This document shows positions 37,565 to 44,824 of a stretch of 64,000 bases of DNA, piece by piece (positions within the stretch are counted from its first letter, which is position 1; every line of letters begins with the position of its first letter). Both the position numbers and the translations under genes were made by a program. The notes beneath the pieces are model-generated. The model worked only from the letters and a program-made list of their open reading frames with translations, ran no database searches and had not been told where the DNA came from. Source of the stretch: Devosia sp. YIM 151766 (GTDB taxonomy: Bacteria > Pseudomonadota > Alphaproteobacteria > Rhizobiales > Devosiaceae); NCBI RefSeq assembly GCF_030285925.1, contig NZ_CP127251.1, positions 620,001-684,000 of the forward strand, in the 5' to 3' direction.

Positions 37565-38326
37565 CTAGGAGCCTCCATCCGCCACTTGGACATCTTCACC
37601 TTTGCGCAGATAAGCTTGATAGCGGCCTAAAGCTCTGTCGGCGCTCTTATTCCAGTGCTGTCCAATAGCTTCCTCCAGCCGGCTCAGATCGCCGCTTTCG
37701 GCTATACGAAGCAAGTTCTCGTGCTCCACAGTTGATGCCTTGATGTCTTCAGGGCTGTGAGGAGCATAAACGTAGACGATCTGCGCCTGCGCCATCAGAA
37801 TGTCGTAAAGTTCAACCAATCGGCGGTTACCACCGGCTACCATCCAGAGGCGATGGAACTGGAGGTCGGCACGACGGTAATCCTCATAGTCCTGGTTTGA
37901 GATCGCACGCTGACAACGATCAAAAGCCTGCTTGAGAGCGTCCAATATTGCTTCAGGTAATCCTCTAGATGCACAGGCGCGAATGGCCGCCTGCTCCAGC
38001 GCCCCACGTGCGTTCATGATCTCTCGCACGTCATCACCAGAAAGCAGGGTCACAAAATGCCCTCGGCGGGGCTTTATCTCCACCAGGGACTTCGCTTCGA
38101 GGCTCTTGAGTGCCTGCTTGACGGGCGTTGCACTCACCCCAAATTGTCCGGCAATCGCCTCCACATCCAAGCGGCGGCCAGGCTCAAACCCTGGCTCGAG
38201 CTGAGTGATCATGCTTTGAAGTCGCTGCGCCAGCGCCTCGGCTATCGTAACACCGAACGGCTCGTCGGATCGTCGATTCAGTTGAGGCACACGTATATTT
38301 TCTGCACCAGGCTCCTGAACGCTCAT
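37565..38326 (-). CDS. GntR-family regulator (FCD/FadR type)
   Basis: 253 residues: winged helix (RRLDVEAIAGQFGVSATPVKQALKSLEAKSLVEIKPRRGHFV) and a helical FCD ligand domain (REIMNARGALEQAAIRACA, DYRRADLQFHRLWMVAGGNRRL, HENLLRIAESGD). His/Asp positions for a metal are present. It sits inside the operon, which suggests autoregulation; the natural operator candidate is the 16-bp palindrome at 43269. Its ATG overlaps the stop of the HD gene by four bases. Confidence 0.88.
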   Translation of the reverse strand: MSVQEPGAENIRVPQLNRRSDEPFGVTIAEALAQRLQSMITQLEPGFEPGRRLDVEAIAGQFGVSATPVKQALKSLEAKSLVEIKPRRGHFVTLLSGDDVREIMNARGALEQAAIRACASRGLPEAILDALKQAFDRCQRAISNQDYEDYRRADLQFHRLWMVAGGNRRLVELYDILMAQAQIVYVYAPHSPEDIKASTVEHENLLRIAESGDLSRLEEAIGQHWNKSADRALGRYQAYLRKGEDVQVADGGS

Positions 38327-38928
38327 GTGACGATGCGACCATCAGCAAGCGGCTCGAGTCTCTCTGCACGCTCCAGGATGGCCCAGAAAGCATGGTCGGC
38401 AAAATAGACGATAGTATTTTCCAGGCTTCGCATGATGAAATTGCCCTCACGGGAATGCGCCCCGGCAGTATGCGCTACGGCTTCGGGAAGGCCGACAGTC
38501 AGGCAGATATGGACGCCGTAGACAGAATGCCTGATAGCGGGGAATCCGGATGCGCCTGGGCTTTCGCTCCAGCGCTTCTGGTTCGCGGGGCTGTACTCAT
38601 ATGGCTTGCCCACGTCATGACAGAGCGCGCAGGCAAGCAGCAGATCCCGGTCAATGCCACAGGAGCCAGTGACACTTTCCAGCTGCTCGGCAAGTCCCAA
38701 AGCCATGCGGGCCACGCCCCTGATATGGTGGGTCTGGGTGCCATCTCGCATGGGTGATGTGTCCGGGCCCCCTGAGCCCAAAATATCATCAATCGAAGTG
38801 AACTCGCTTTGCGAAAGACAAAGGGCCCACGCCTCCACAACTTTGTTAGCAAGATCCTTATCGGAGATCATCTCCACTTCGGGCAGACTGCGCCTGACGC
38901 TTGCTCTCAATTCATCCATTGATGCCAA
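38323..38928 (-). CDS. HD-domain hydrolase of the island operon
   Basis: 201 residues with HD ligands in THHIRGVARMALGLAE (His), LLACALCHDVGKPYEYS (His-Asp) and RHSVYGVHICL (His), and a last acidic position in NTIVYFADHAFW. Such proteins hydrolyse phosphoesters or, in cyanamide-hydratase-like branches, hydrate C-N bonds; I cannot decide. A TTG start at 38928 with GGAG eight bases upstream is the best choice; an ATG at 38919 is the alternative. Twelve bases after ridA. Confidence 0.75.
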   Translation of the reverse strand: MASMDELRASVRRSLPEVEMISDKDLANKVVEAWALCLSQSEFTSIDDILGSGGPDTSPMRDGTQTHHIRGVARMALGLAEQLESVTGSCGIDRDLLLACALCHDVGKPYEYSPANQKRWSESPGASGFPAIRHSVYGVHICLTVGLPEAVAHTAGAHSREGNFIMRSLENTIVYFADHAFWAILERAERLEPLADGRIVT

Positions 38929-38939
38929 TTCTCTGACTC

Positions 38940-39335
38940 CTACTTTGAGGTGGCCGCGACAGCCTCGATTTCGACTGCATACGGCCCCGCCAACTTCACT
39001 ACAAAGGTTGAGCGGGCCGGCAGATGTGATTTGAAATATCCTCCATAGACCTCGTTAAAAGCGCCAAAATCGGCCGTATCCGTGAGAAACACCGTCGTCT
39101 TGATTACACGATCAAGGGAACTTCCCGCCGCCTGGAGTATGGCGGTAATGTTATCCAGCACTCGCGCCGTTTGCACTGCAATGTCTCCACCCACGAACTC
39201 TCCACTGACGGGGTCTGACGCAACCTGCCCAGAGGTGAAAACCAACCCTCCAATCCGAACGGCCTGTGAAAGCGGCACGTTGGGTTCCGGCGCCTGCTCC
39301 GTCTTAATTATTTCCAGTTCAGCCTGGCTGGTCAT
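38940..39335 (-). CDS. RidA (YjgF/YER057c/UK114) family protein
   Basis: 131 residues. QAVRIGGLVFTSGQVASDP, TARVLDNITAILQAAGSSLDRVIKTTVFLTD and LPARSTFVV carry the conserved glycine, asparagine and the substrate-binding arginine. RidA enzymes hydrolyse reactive enamines/imines formed by PLP enzymes or amine oxidases; in catabolic operons related members deaminate pathway intermediates. Its presence suggests that the compound handled by the island contains nitrogen. Confidence 0.88.
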   Translation of the reverse strand: MTSQAELEIIKTEQAPEPNVPLSQAVRIGGLVFTSGQVASDPVSGEFVGGDIAVQTARVLDNITAILQAAGSSLDRVIKTTVFLTDTADFGAFNEVYGGYFKSHLPARSTFVVKLAGPYAVEIEAVAATSK

Positions 39336-39354
39336 ATCGAATCCTTGTCCAAAA

Positions 39355-40242
39355 TTAACGGAATGAATTTTCGTGTGGTGCCCACCGCGTCAGATATCGC
39401 GCGACAGAGACGATAAGCGCGTCCGTTATCGCGGCCACCACGGTGATCCAGAAGATGCCCACAATGATCACGCTGAGCTCTTGAAAAGCGATCATCCTGC
39501 TGAACACCTGCCCCATTCCGATCGGGGCACCGGCGAGTTCGGCAACCACTTCGATGCCCCAAGCGATACCAACCGCAACACGGACGCCGCCGACCACTTC
39601 CGGTATGGTGGCGGGAAGAACTACTGTTCGGAAGATATGTCCCTCGCTCGCACCCAGCGTCATCGCCAGTTGCCGCGGCAAAGGGTCGAGATTCTCAATT
39701 GCCGTAGACATGCTCACGGTGACCATGAGTGCGACATAGAGGATAACCACTCCGAGCTGCGCCTCGGGATAGGGTCCGAACCAGAGGATCATGAAGGGTA
39801 TAGCCGCGAGCGGGGGTACCGAGCGCAGGGCGCTAAGTGGCAGCTCCATGAAGAGCGCCAACCGCATCCACCTCGCCATTGAGAGGCCCAAAATACCTCC
39901 GACAGCGGCCCCAATTGCGCAACCCAGGAGCGTCTGGCGAATGGTATAGAGAAGGTGAGGCATCAGCCCCCGACTTCCGCCACCTTGGAATTCAAGAATC
40001 TTGTTCGTGTAAAGGTCCGTAAAAACGGAAGGCCATAGCGACAGCGGAGATGGAAGCCTTCTTGGCCCAATGAGCGCAGAGATCGCGGTCCACACGGCCA
40101 GCATCAGCGCAATCCCGCCTAACATCCAAAGGAAGTTGACGAACCTGGCTTGAAAGCTCCGAGACGCCTCGGGAGTTGGTAGCGGCGCCTTAACGGCGTC
40201 GCTACCCTTCCCAACTGCGTTGAAATCAACCACCGAGGCCAT
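39355..40242 (-). CDS. ABC transporter permease (NitT/TauT type), second
   Basis: 295 residues with about six membrane helices and the EAA loop (LAMTLGASEGHIFRTVVLPATIPEVVGGVRVAVG). The start at 40242 lies inside the last codons of the binding-protein gene (17-base overlap), implying coupled translation. A frame extension upstream of that ATG is discarded. Pairs with the permease at 41631-42488 to form a heterodimeric channel, a less common arrangement for TauT-type importers, which often use one permease twice. Confidence 0.85.
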   Translation of the reverse strand: MASVVDFNAVGKGSDAVKAPLPTPEASRSFQARFVNFLWMLGGIALMLAVWTAISALIGPRRLPSPLSLWPSVFTDLYTNKILEFQGGGSRGLMPHLLYTIRQTLLGCAIGAAVGGILGLSMARWMRLALFMELPLSALRSVPPLAAIPFMILWFGPYPEAQLGVVILYVALMVTVSMSTAIENLDPLPRQLAMTLGASEGHIFRTVVLPATIPEVVGGVRVAVGIAWGIEVVAELAGAPIGMGQVFSRMIAFQELSVIIVGIFWITVVAAITDALIVSVARYLTRWAPHENSFR

Positions 40243-41581
40243 CGAGAGCAGCCTTCGCATAGGCAACAGCATCGAGGAAATCGAAGGCGTCGTAAAATGC
40301 GTTCGCCTTACTCGTAAGCTCGGCTGCCTGCTGCTTCGCGGCTTCATCTGCGTTTGCCGAAGCGACCTCAATCCTCTCAAGCAAGTCGTCCGCTTCGGCT
40401 TTCAGACGCTCGAGCTCGTGGTAGAGATCGTCAGCCACTACAAAGTCTTTCCAGCTGTACTGCCCGACCTCAAATATCCCCTGTTCTTCGTAAAGCTTGA
40501 TCGCGGAGCCGGTCACATACTCGATGTTGAGCGCGTTATCCGGATCATCAAACACAGCCTTCTGTTCTTCGAAAGTCAGATACGGATTCAGATCACGGTA
40601 GACGACCTCACCCGTGGCAGTGTCGAAATCAGTTCCTGCGGCGCTGTTAAGATAGGGTACATGTATAGCCAAGGCCTCACTCGGATCGTCTTTAATAAGC
40701 TGGTTGATCCTCATGCTGACCGAGACCATCCGCAGCGCCGTATCGCGATTATTCTCGATCCACTCATCGGTAGCCATCCACCCGGCATAGAGCACCGCCC
40801 GCAGGTCATCAGAATCGGCCGATGGGCTGGCGGCAGATGCCAAGTCACCAGATGTAACGATTGGCTTGTACCCGTTCACCTGAAGGGTCAGCCGTGACGG
40901 GACACCGCCGACCTGGAAGTCGGCTCGATCGCTTTCCATCAGGCGGGTCGTTTCTGCGTCGGGCGCCACCACGGTTGACATCTCGTCAAGTGAGACACCG
41001 CCCCGCTCCAGTGCCAGATCGATAAACCCCTTGATGGCGGCTTCTGCTGGATAAGCAAATGACTTGCCGCGCATCTGAGCAATCGATTGCTGGAGCGCTT
41101 CTTCTGGAGCCAATCCATCGGCTATGAACTCGGCATAGCTCCTGTACCCCGCGTCCGGCTGGGCCATGATTGCAAAGCCCTTGAAGTAAGCACCAAGAGA
41201 AAAGAGCTGCATCTTTGGCAGGTTATTGAAACCTGGCATGAACAGCTGCGGCAGGCCGGCCATGACGTCCTGAGTACCCGCTGCTGCAATGCCCATCGCC
41301 TGATCGGCGCTGGTGAGCATCGTTCCCTTTCCGTCTGGAAGGAAGGTAATGCCAACCTCATCGAACCAGCCTTTCTCCAGGCCGATGCTGGCTTGGCTGT
41401 GATCGAAGTAAGGCATCATTGATGCCCGGATTTCCACCTGTGGCACTTCTGGCGCCTCCTGTCCCACCGCAACGGTTGGAAAGACGGCGGCGCAGAGAGC
41501 AGCGGCAATCAGTAATGACCGCCTGCTTTCTCGCTTCTTCGTTTCTGTGAATTTTTGATTAAACAAGAACATCCTCCTCAT
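40226..41581 (-). CDS. ABC transporter substrate-binding protein, NitT/TauT-like, with extended C-terminus
   Basis: 451 residues, long for the NMT1/TauA fold (usually about 330). The N-terminus has a basic stretch with a twin-arginine-like ESRRSLLIAAALCAAVFPTVA signal. The core has IRASMMPYFDHSQASIGLEKGWF and SADQAMGIAAAGTQDVMAGL, typical of the family. The C-terminal 60-70 residues are Glu/Ala/Lys-rich (ERLKAEADDLLERIEVASANADEAAKQQAAELT) and look like a coiled coil. The ligand is unknown. Confidence 0.82.
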   Translation of the reverse strand: MRRMFLFNQKFTETKKRESRRSLLIAAALCAAVFPTVAVGQEAPEVPQVEIRASMMPYFDHSQASIGLEKGWFDEVGITFLPDGKGTMLTSADQAMGIAAAGTQDVMAGLPQLFMPGFNNLPKMQLFSLGAYFKGFAIMAQPDAGYRSYAEFIADGLAPEEALQQSIAQMRGKSFAYPAEAAIKGFIDLALERGGVSLDEMSTVVAPDAETTRLMESDRADFQVGGVPSRLTLQVNGYKPIVTSGDLASAASPSADSDDLRAVLYAGWMATDEWIENNRDTALRMVSVSMRINQLIKDDPSEALAIHVPYLNSAAGTDFDTATGEVVYRDLNPYLTFEEQKAVFDDPDNALNIEYVTGSAIKLYEEQGIFEVGQYSWKDFVVADDLYHELERLKAEADDLLERIEVASANADEAAKQQAAELTSKANAFYDAFDFLDAVAYAKAALDGLGG

Positions 41582-41630
41582 GTGTCTTAATTTACTTGGT
41601 AGAGTTTAGAGTTTTCTCCTTGTGTTGAAT

Positions 41631-42488
41631 CTAATTCAATCTGGGAGCCCATCGGGTAATATGAGCGACAGCAAATCTAACAAGTTGATCAAGAAATACT
41701 GTGTAGATGATGATCATTGCGACGATAATGAACATACGGCTGGTATCGGAAAACTGCTGAGCAAGGCTCAAGATACGGCCGACACCGGATTGTGCACCGA
41801 GCAGTTCGCCGCCAATGAGCAGCGCCCAGGCCATTCCTACGACTACCCGTATTCCGCCTGCCACTTCCGGCACTATGGCGGGCACCACCACTGTGCGGTA
41901 CACGTGGACCTTGGAAGCGCCTAGCGTCCTAGCGAAATTCGTGATCACCGGAGATACGTTCTGAATGGCCGCCAACGTATTGATGAGGAGCATGCAGAAC
42001 ACGCCAAAGGCGACGTAAGAGACGATGCCCACATCGGTGCCACCAAACCAAGCGAGGAACAGCGGAATAAGAGCAAAAAGCGGAATCGTGCGCAGAAGAA
42101 GCAGGGAAGGTTGGAGTATTAATCGGGCATGCCGGCTCATTCCCAGCGTCAAACCGACGCCGATACCCAGAATACCACCAATGAGAAGCCCGAAACTTAA
42201 GCGTACGAGGCTGTCATACGTATTCTTGGCCAGGACAATCGCCGCGTTGGCCCAAGTTTCTTCGGTTCCAGGCCCAAAAAATACGCTCAAGCGCGGAACG
42301 GCCGCGAGCACGTCCCAGGGATAGGGCAGGATAACCGCCGAGCGCGCGAAGGCGCGCTCCACTAAATAGCTCGCAACGACCCAGGAAAGAGCGACCCCCA
42401 GTACTGAAAGCGCCCTGATCAACATCCTCTCGCTGGGATGAAGAGTAGCGGTTCTTACTTGCCAGGCAGTCATCGCCGAATTCCTCAC
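41631..42488 (-). CDS. ABC transporter permease (NitT/TauT type), first
   Basis: 285 residues, about six helices. EAA loop: FARTLGASKVHVYRTVVVPAIVPEVAGGIRVVVG. The GTG start at 42488 overlaps the ATPase stop as GTGA. It is homologous but clearly not identical to the permease at 39355-40242. Confidence 0.85.
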   Translation of the reverse strand: MRNSAMTAWQVRTATLHPSERMLIRALSVLGVALSWVVASYLVERAFARSAVILPYPWDVLAAVPRLSVFFGPGTEETWANAAIVLAKNTYDSLVRLSFGLLIGGILGIGVGLTLGMSRHARLILQPSLLLLRTIPLFALIPLFLAWFGGTDVGIVSYVAFGVFCMLLINTLAAIQNVSPVITNFARTLGASKVHVYRTVVVPAIVPEVAGGIRVVVGMAWALLIGGELLGAQSGVGRILSLAQQFSDTSRMFIIVAMIIIYTVFLDQLVRFAVAHITRWAPRLN

Positions 42489-43255
42489 CGCACCGACTTT
42501 GCATTCGGCTGATCGATTGCATCGGCGAGCTGGCGACGAACTCTTGCGAATTCCTCGTCAAGGCGCAGCGCTTCTGTTCTCGGGCGTTGGAAAGCTATTG
42601 GAATAGAGGCAGTGATCCGCCCTTTGTCCATCACGATTACTCGGTCGGCGAGGAAAGCTGCCTCCTCGATGTCGTGAGTAACGAAAAACACCGTTTTTGG
42701 CCGTTCATCGAGAATGCGAAGCAGTTCAGACTGCAGCTCGCATTTCGTAGTGTAATCCAGCGCCCCATAGGGCTCGTCCATCAGCAGGACGTCAGGATCG
42801 TTTGCCAGAACCACTGCGATCTGACAGCGCTTCTTCATACCCCCCGACAGCTCTTTCGGCCAGAAATCCGCAAACCGGCTGAGACCAACAACCTCCAGCC
42901 ATTCCATCGCGGTGCGCCGCCGCTCATCCGAGGACATGCCTTGGAGTTCAAGCCCGTATTCGACGTTCCGGACGACACTGCGCCACATGAACAGGGCGTC
43001 CTGTTGAAAAACGACGCCCCGGTCGCGGCCTGGGCCCCGTACCCGCTCACCCTCTACGCTGATCGACCCGCCAGAAGGTGAAAGGAGCCCGGCAACGACA
43101 TTAAGCAATGTCGTCTTCCCACATCCGGACGACCCGATAATCGCAACGACCTCGCCACGTTCAACTGTCAGGCTTACATCAGAAAGGGCATGGAAATCGC
43201 CACTTCCGGGTCTCGAGAACATCTTCGATACGTTCTCAATTTCGATCTGTGCCAT
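42485..43255 (-). CDS. ABC transporter ATPase (NitT/TauT type)
   Basis: 256 residues: Walker A IIGSSGCGKTTLL, Q loop VVFQQDALFMW, signature LSGGMKKRCQIAVVLA, Walker B VLLMDEPYGALD, H loop FFVTHDIEEA. Energises the importer with the two neighbouring permeases and binding protein. First gene of the nine-gene operon; 14 bases separate its ATG from the palindromic operator. Confidence 0.92.
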   Translation of the reverse strand: MAQIEIENVSKMFSRPGSGDFHALSDVSLTVERGEVVAIIGSSGCGKTTLLNVVAGLLSPSGGSISVEGERVRGPGRDRGVVFQQDALFMWRSVVRNVEYGLELQGMSSDERRRTAMEWLEVVGLSRFADFWPKELSGGMKKRCQIAVVLANDPDVLLMDEPYGALDYTTKCELQSELLRILDERPKTVFFVTHDIEEAAFLADRVIVMDKGRITASIPIAFQRPRTEALRLDEEFARVRRQLADAIDQPNAKSVR

Positions 43256-43268
43256 GTGTCAGCCGTTC

Positions 43269-43284
43269 GTCTGAAATTTCAGAC
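43269..43284. promoter_or_regulatory. Perfect 16-bp palindrome, probable operator
   Basis: GTCTGAAATTTCAGAC. It begins directly after the -10 box of the island promoter, so it covers the transcription start and a bound repressor would block the operon. Likely ligand-responsive binder: the operon's own GntR regulator (inferred). A half-site-like AGTCTAA occurs in the spacer of the promoter. Confidence 0.7.
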
Positions 43285-43313
43285 TTTATATCAGGGGATT
43301 TTAGACTGGTCAA
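43285..43313 (-). promoter_or_regulatory. Sigma70-type promoter of the island operon
   Basis: On the minus strand TTGACC, 17-base spacer, TATAAA: near-consensus -35 and -10 with optimal spacing. Predicted start point is about 23 bases before the ATPase ATG. Such a consensus-like promoter is unusual beside the GC-rich flanking genes. Confidence 0.72.
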
Positions 43314-43498
43314 TGAAAGTCTCAGCGCCACGCGCTCCCTCCAAGGAGCGTGCCGGCCTAGTGCAAGGCTAACCAATATCGACTTAGTAGCCCGGGTTTC
43401 CGCTCGGGGCTGGCAAGTCGGCGCGCCTTGGCGCCGGCTGGAACGCATCGCTACTGCGGACGGCCGACTTTCGGGGCGGCGTATTACCGCTGGAACGG

Positions 43499-43641
43499 AT
43501 GGGCGTACTGGAAGCGCTGGCTCGCCAAGCCGACCTGGAATGGATGATGATCGAGGGAAGATCGTGCGCACTCACCAGAAGGCCGGGGGGCGCGAAAGGT
43601 TGGACGAGCCGTATCTGGGCCGATCTCGCGGAGGCCTCTCA
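43499..43641 (+). pseudogene. IS5-family transposase fragment (decayed, frameshifted)
   Basis: One frame gives VLEALARQADLEWMMIEG and, after a one-base shift near 43558, the continuation IVRTHQKAGG...LGRSRGGLS. Together this follows the order of the IS5-family catalytic region (...EALA..DLEW.MIDG.IVRAHQ.A...LGRSRGG). Only the middle of the transposase is left and no intact end repeats were found. Recognised from memory of the family, without a search. Confidence 0.6.
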
Positions 43642-43704
43642 GAGCCACGGCTGCGGAGTATGCAATTGCCCAACACACGCAGTTGCCAACACTCCCGCTG
43701 CCTC

Positions 43705-43853
43705 AGGCCTCGCTTGCTCCAGCGATTGTACTGGTTACCGTCGTGTAAGGGCCATAGATTCCCGCAGAGCCCGCAAGCGGCACCCCTCGTGCAGCCGATG
43801 CACGATGCCGGAGATCACCCGCCGGTCATCCACGCACCGCTTGCCCGACTTAG
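43705..43853 (-). pseudogene. Second IS5-family transposase fragment, opposite strand
   Basis: On the minus strand KRCVDDRRVISGIVHRLHEG matches the N-terminal IS5 orfA pattern (VDDRRVISGIIHRL..G..WR). Shifted frames continue YGPYTT and YNRWSKRGL. At least two frameshifts and a stop interrupt it. It faces the other fragment and ends ten bases before the right direct repeat. Confidence 0.6.
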
Positions 43854-43863
43854 CGAGGAGTCA

Positions 43864-44260
43864 ATTCCCAGGTTCGAATCCTGGCGCCCCAGCCATTCCG
43901 TATGATCGTTGCGGCCAAAGCCGGCCTGGATCACCCCTTGACCCCCGCTGAGAGCATGATGGCCTGGGTCACGCGGCGCTGGAAGATGAGGTAGAGCACG
44001 GCGACGAGGAGGGCGGCGAGGATGGCGGCGGCCAGTTCGCGGGCGTATTGGACCCCGAAAGCGTCGTTGACCTGGGTGATGCCGACGGCGACGTTCATCA
44101 TTTCGGGCCGCGATACGGCGAGGAACGGCCAGAGGAAATTGTTCCAGGCACCGATAAAGGTGACGATGGCCAGCGCCGTGGTGATGCCCCAGTTCATCGG
44201 CAGGTAGATGCGCGTGAAGATGCGCCATTCACTGGCCGAATCCATCTTCGCCGCCTCGCG
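43864..44260 (+). repeat. Right 397-bp direct repeat bounding the island
   Basis: Copy of 34568-34964. It holds only the last 32 bases of tRNA-Gln (a truncated, non-functional tRNA end at 43864-43895) and the 3' third of the complete permease gene. Confidence 0.95.
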
Positions 44261-44824
44261 ATATTCCTTGGGCACGGAATCGAAGAAGTTCTTGTAGACG
44301 ATGATCACCACCGGGTGGATCAATTGAGGCAGGATGACGCCCATCCAGTTGTTGATGAGCCGGAACTGCGCCATCAGGATGAAGTGGTTGACGATCAGTG
44401 CGGCGATCGGGACCATGAAACTGGCAAGGATCATGTACCAGATGATTGTGCGCCCCGGAAAGCGCAGCTGCGACAGGGCATAGGCGGTCGTGGCGCTGAT
44501 GATCAGCGTCAGCCCCGTCACCGCCAGCGAGGTCACCAGGGAATTGAGATACCAGCGCCCGATCATGGTGTTGACCAGGACGTGCCAATAGGCGTCGATG
44601 GTCCAGGTGCGCGGCAGGAATTCAACCGTCTTGGCGATCACCTGGGATTCGGGCTTGAGCGAGGTGATGATCCCCCAATAGAGGGGGAAGGCCCAGAGGA
44701 GCGCGAAGATCACCGTGATCAGCGTCAGGATCAGCCCGCCGATATCGAAGAATTTCATCGTCCGCGCCCGCGAGGCGGTGGCGACGGCGCCCGTGGCCGG
44801 GGTCTGGCTCTCAGCGATGCTCAT
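43931..44824 (-). CDS. Carbohydrate ABC transporter permease (MalG-type)
   Basis: 297 residues with six predicted helices; the N-terminal cytoplasmic tail is followed by FFDIGGLILTLITVIFALLW. EAA motif VPKEYREAAKMDSASEWRIF near residue 190, as in CUT1-family sugar importers. Ends LSAGVKG. Its ATG overlaps the stop of the upstream permease (ATGA). The last 109 codons are duplicated at 34635-34964. Confidence 0.9.
   Translation of the reverse strand: MSIAESQTPATGAVATASRARTMKFFDIGGLILTLITVIFALLWAFPLYWGIITSLKPESQVIAKTVEFLPRTWTIDAYWHVLVNTMIGRWYLNSLVTSLAVTGLTLIISATTAYALSQLRFPGRTIIWYMILASFMVPIAALIVNHFILMAQFRLINNWMGVILPQLIHPVVIIVYKNFFDSVPKEYREAAKMDSASEWRIFTRIYLPMNWGITTALAIVTFIGAWNNFLWPFLAVSRPEMMNVAVGITQVNDAFGVQYARELAAAILAALLVAVLYLIFQRRVTQAIMLSAGVKG

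Larger units (their letters stand above)
34965..43863. mobile_element. Catabolic/transport genomic island at tRNA-Gln
   Basis: Roughly 8.9 kb of DNA set between two 397-bp direct repeats at a tRNA 3' end. It contains one minus-strand operon of nine genes, a promoter with an operator, about 150 bases without genes at the left edge, and about 550 bases of degraded IS5-family transposase DNA at the right edge. No integrase, relaxase or replication gene is visible. Base composition looks lower in G+C than the housekeeping part, judged by eye. It probably arrived as a circle that recombined with tRNA-Gln or with the shared permease segment. Confidence 0.8.
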
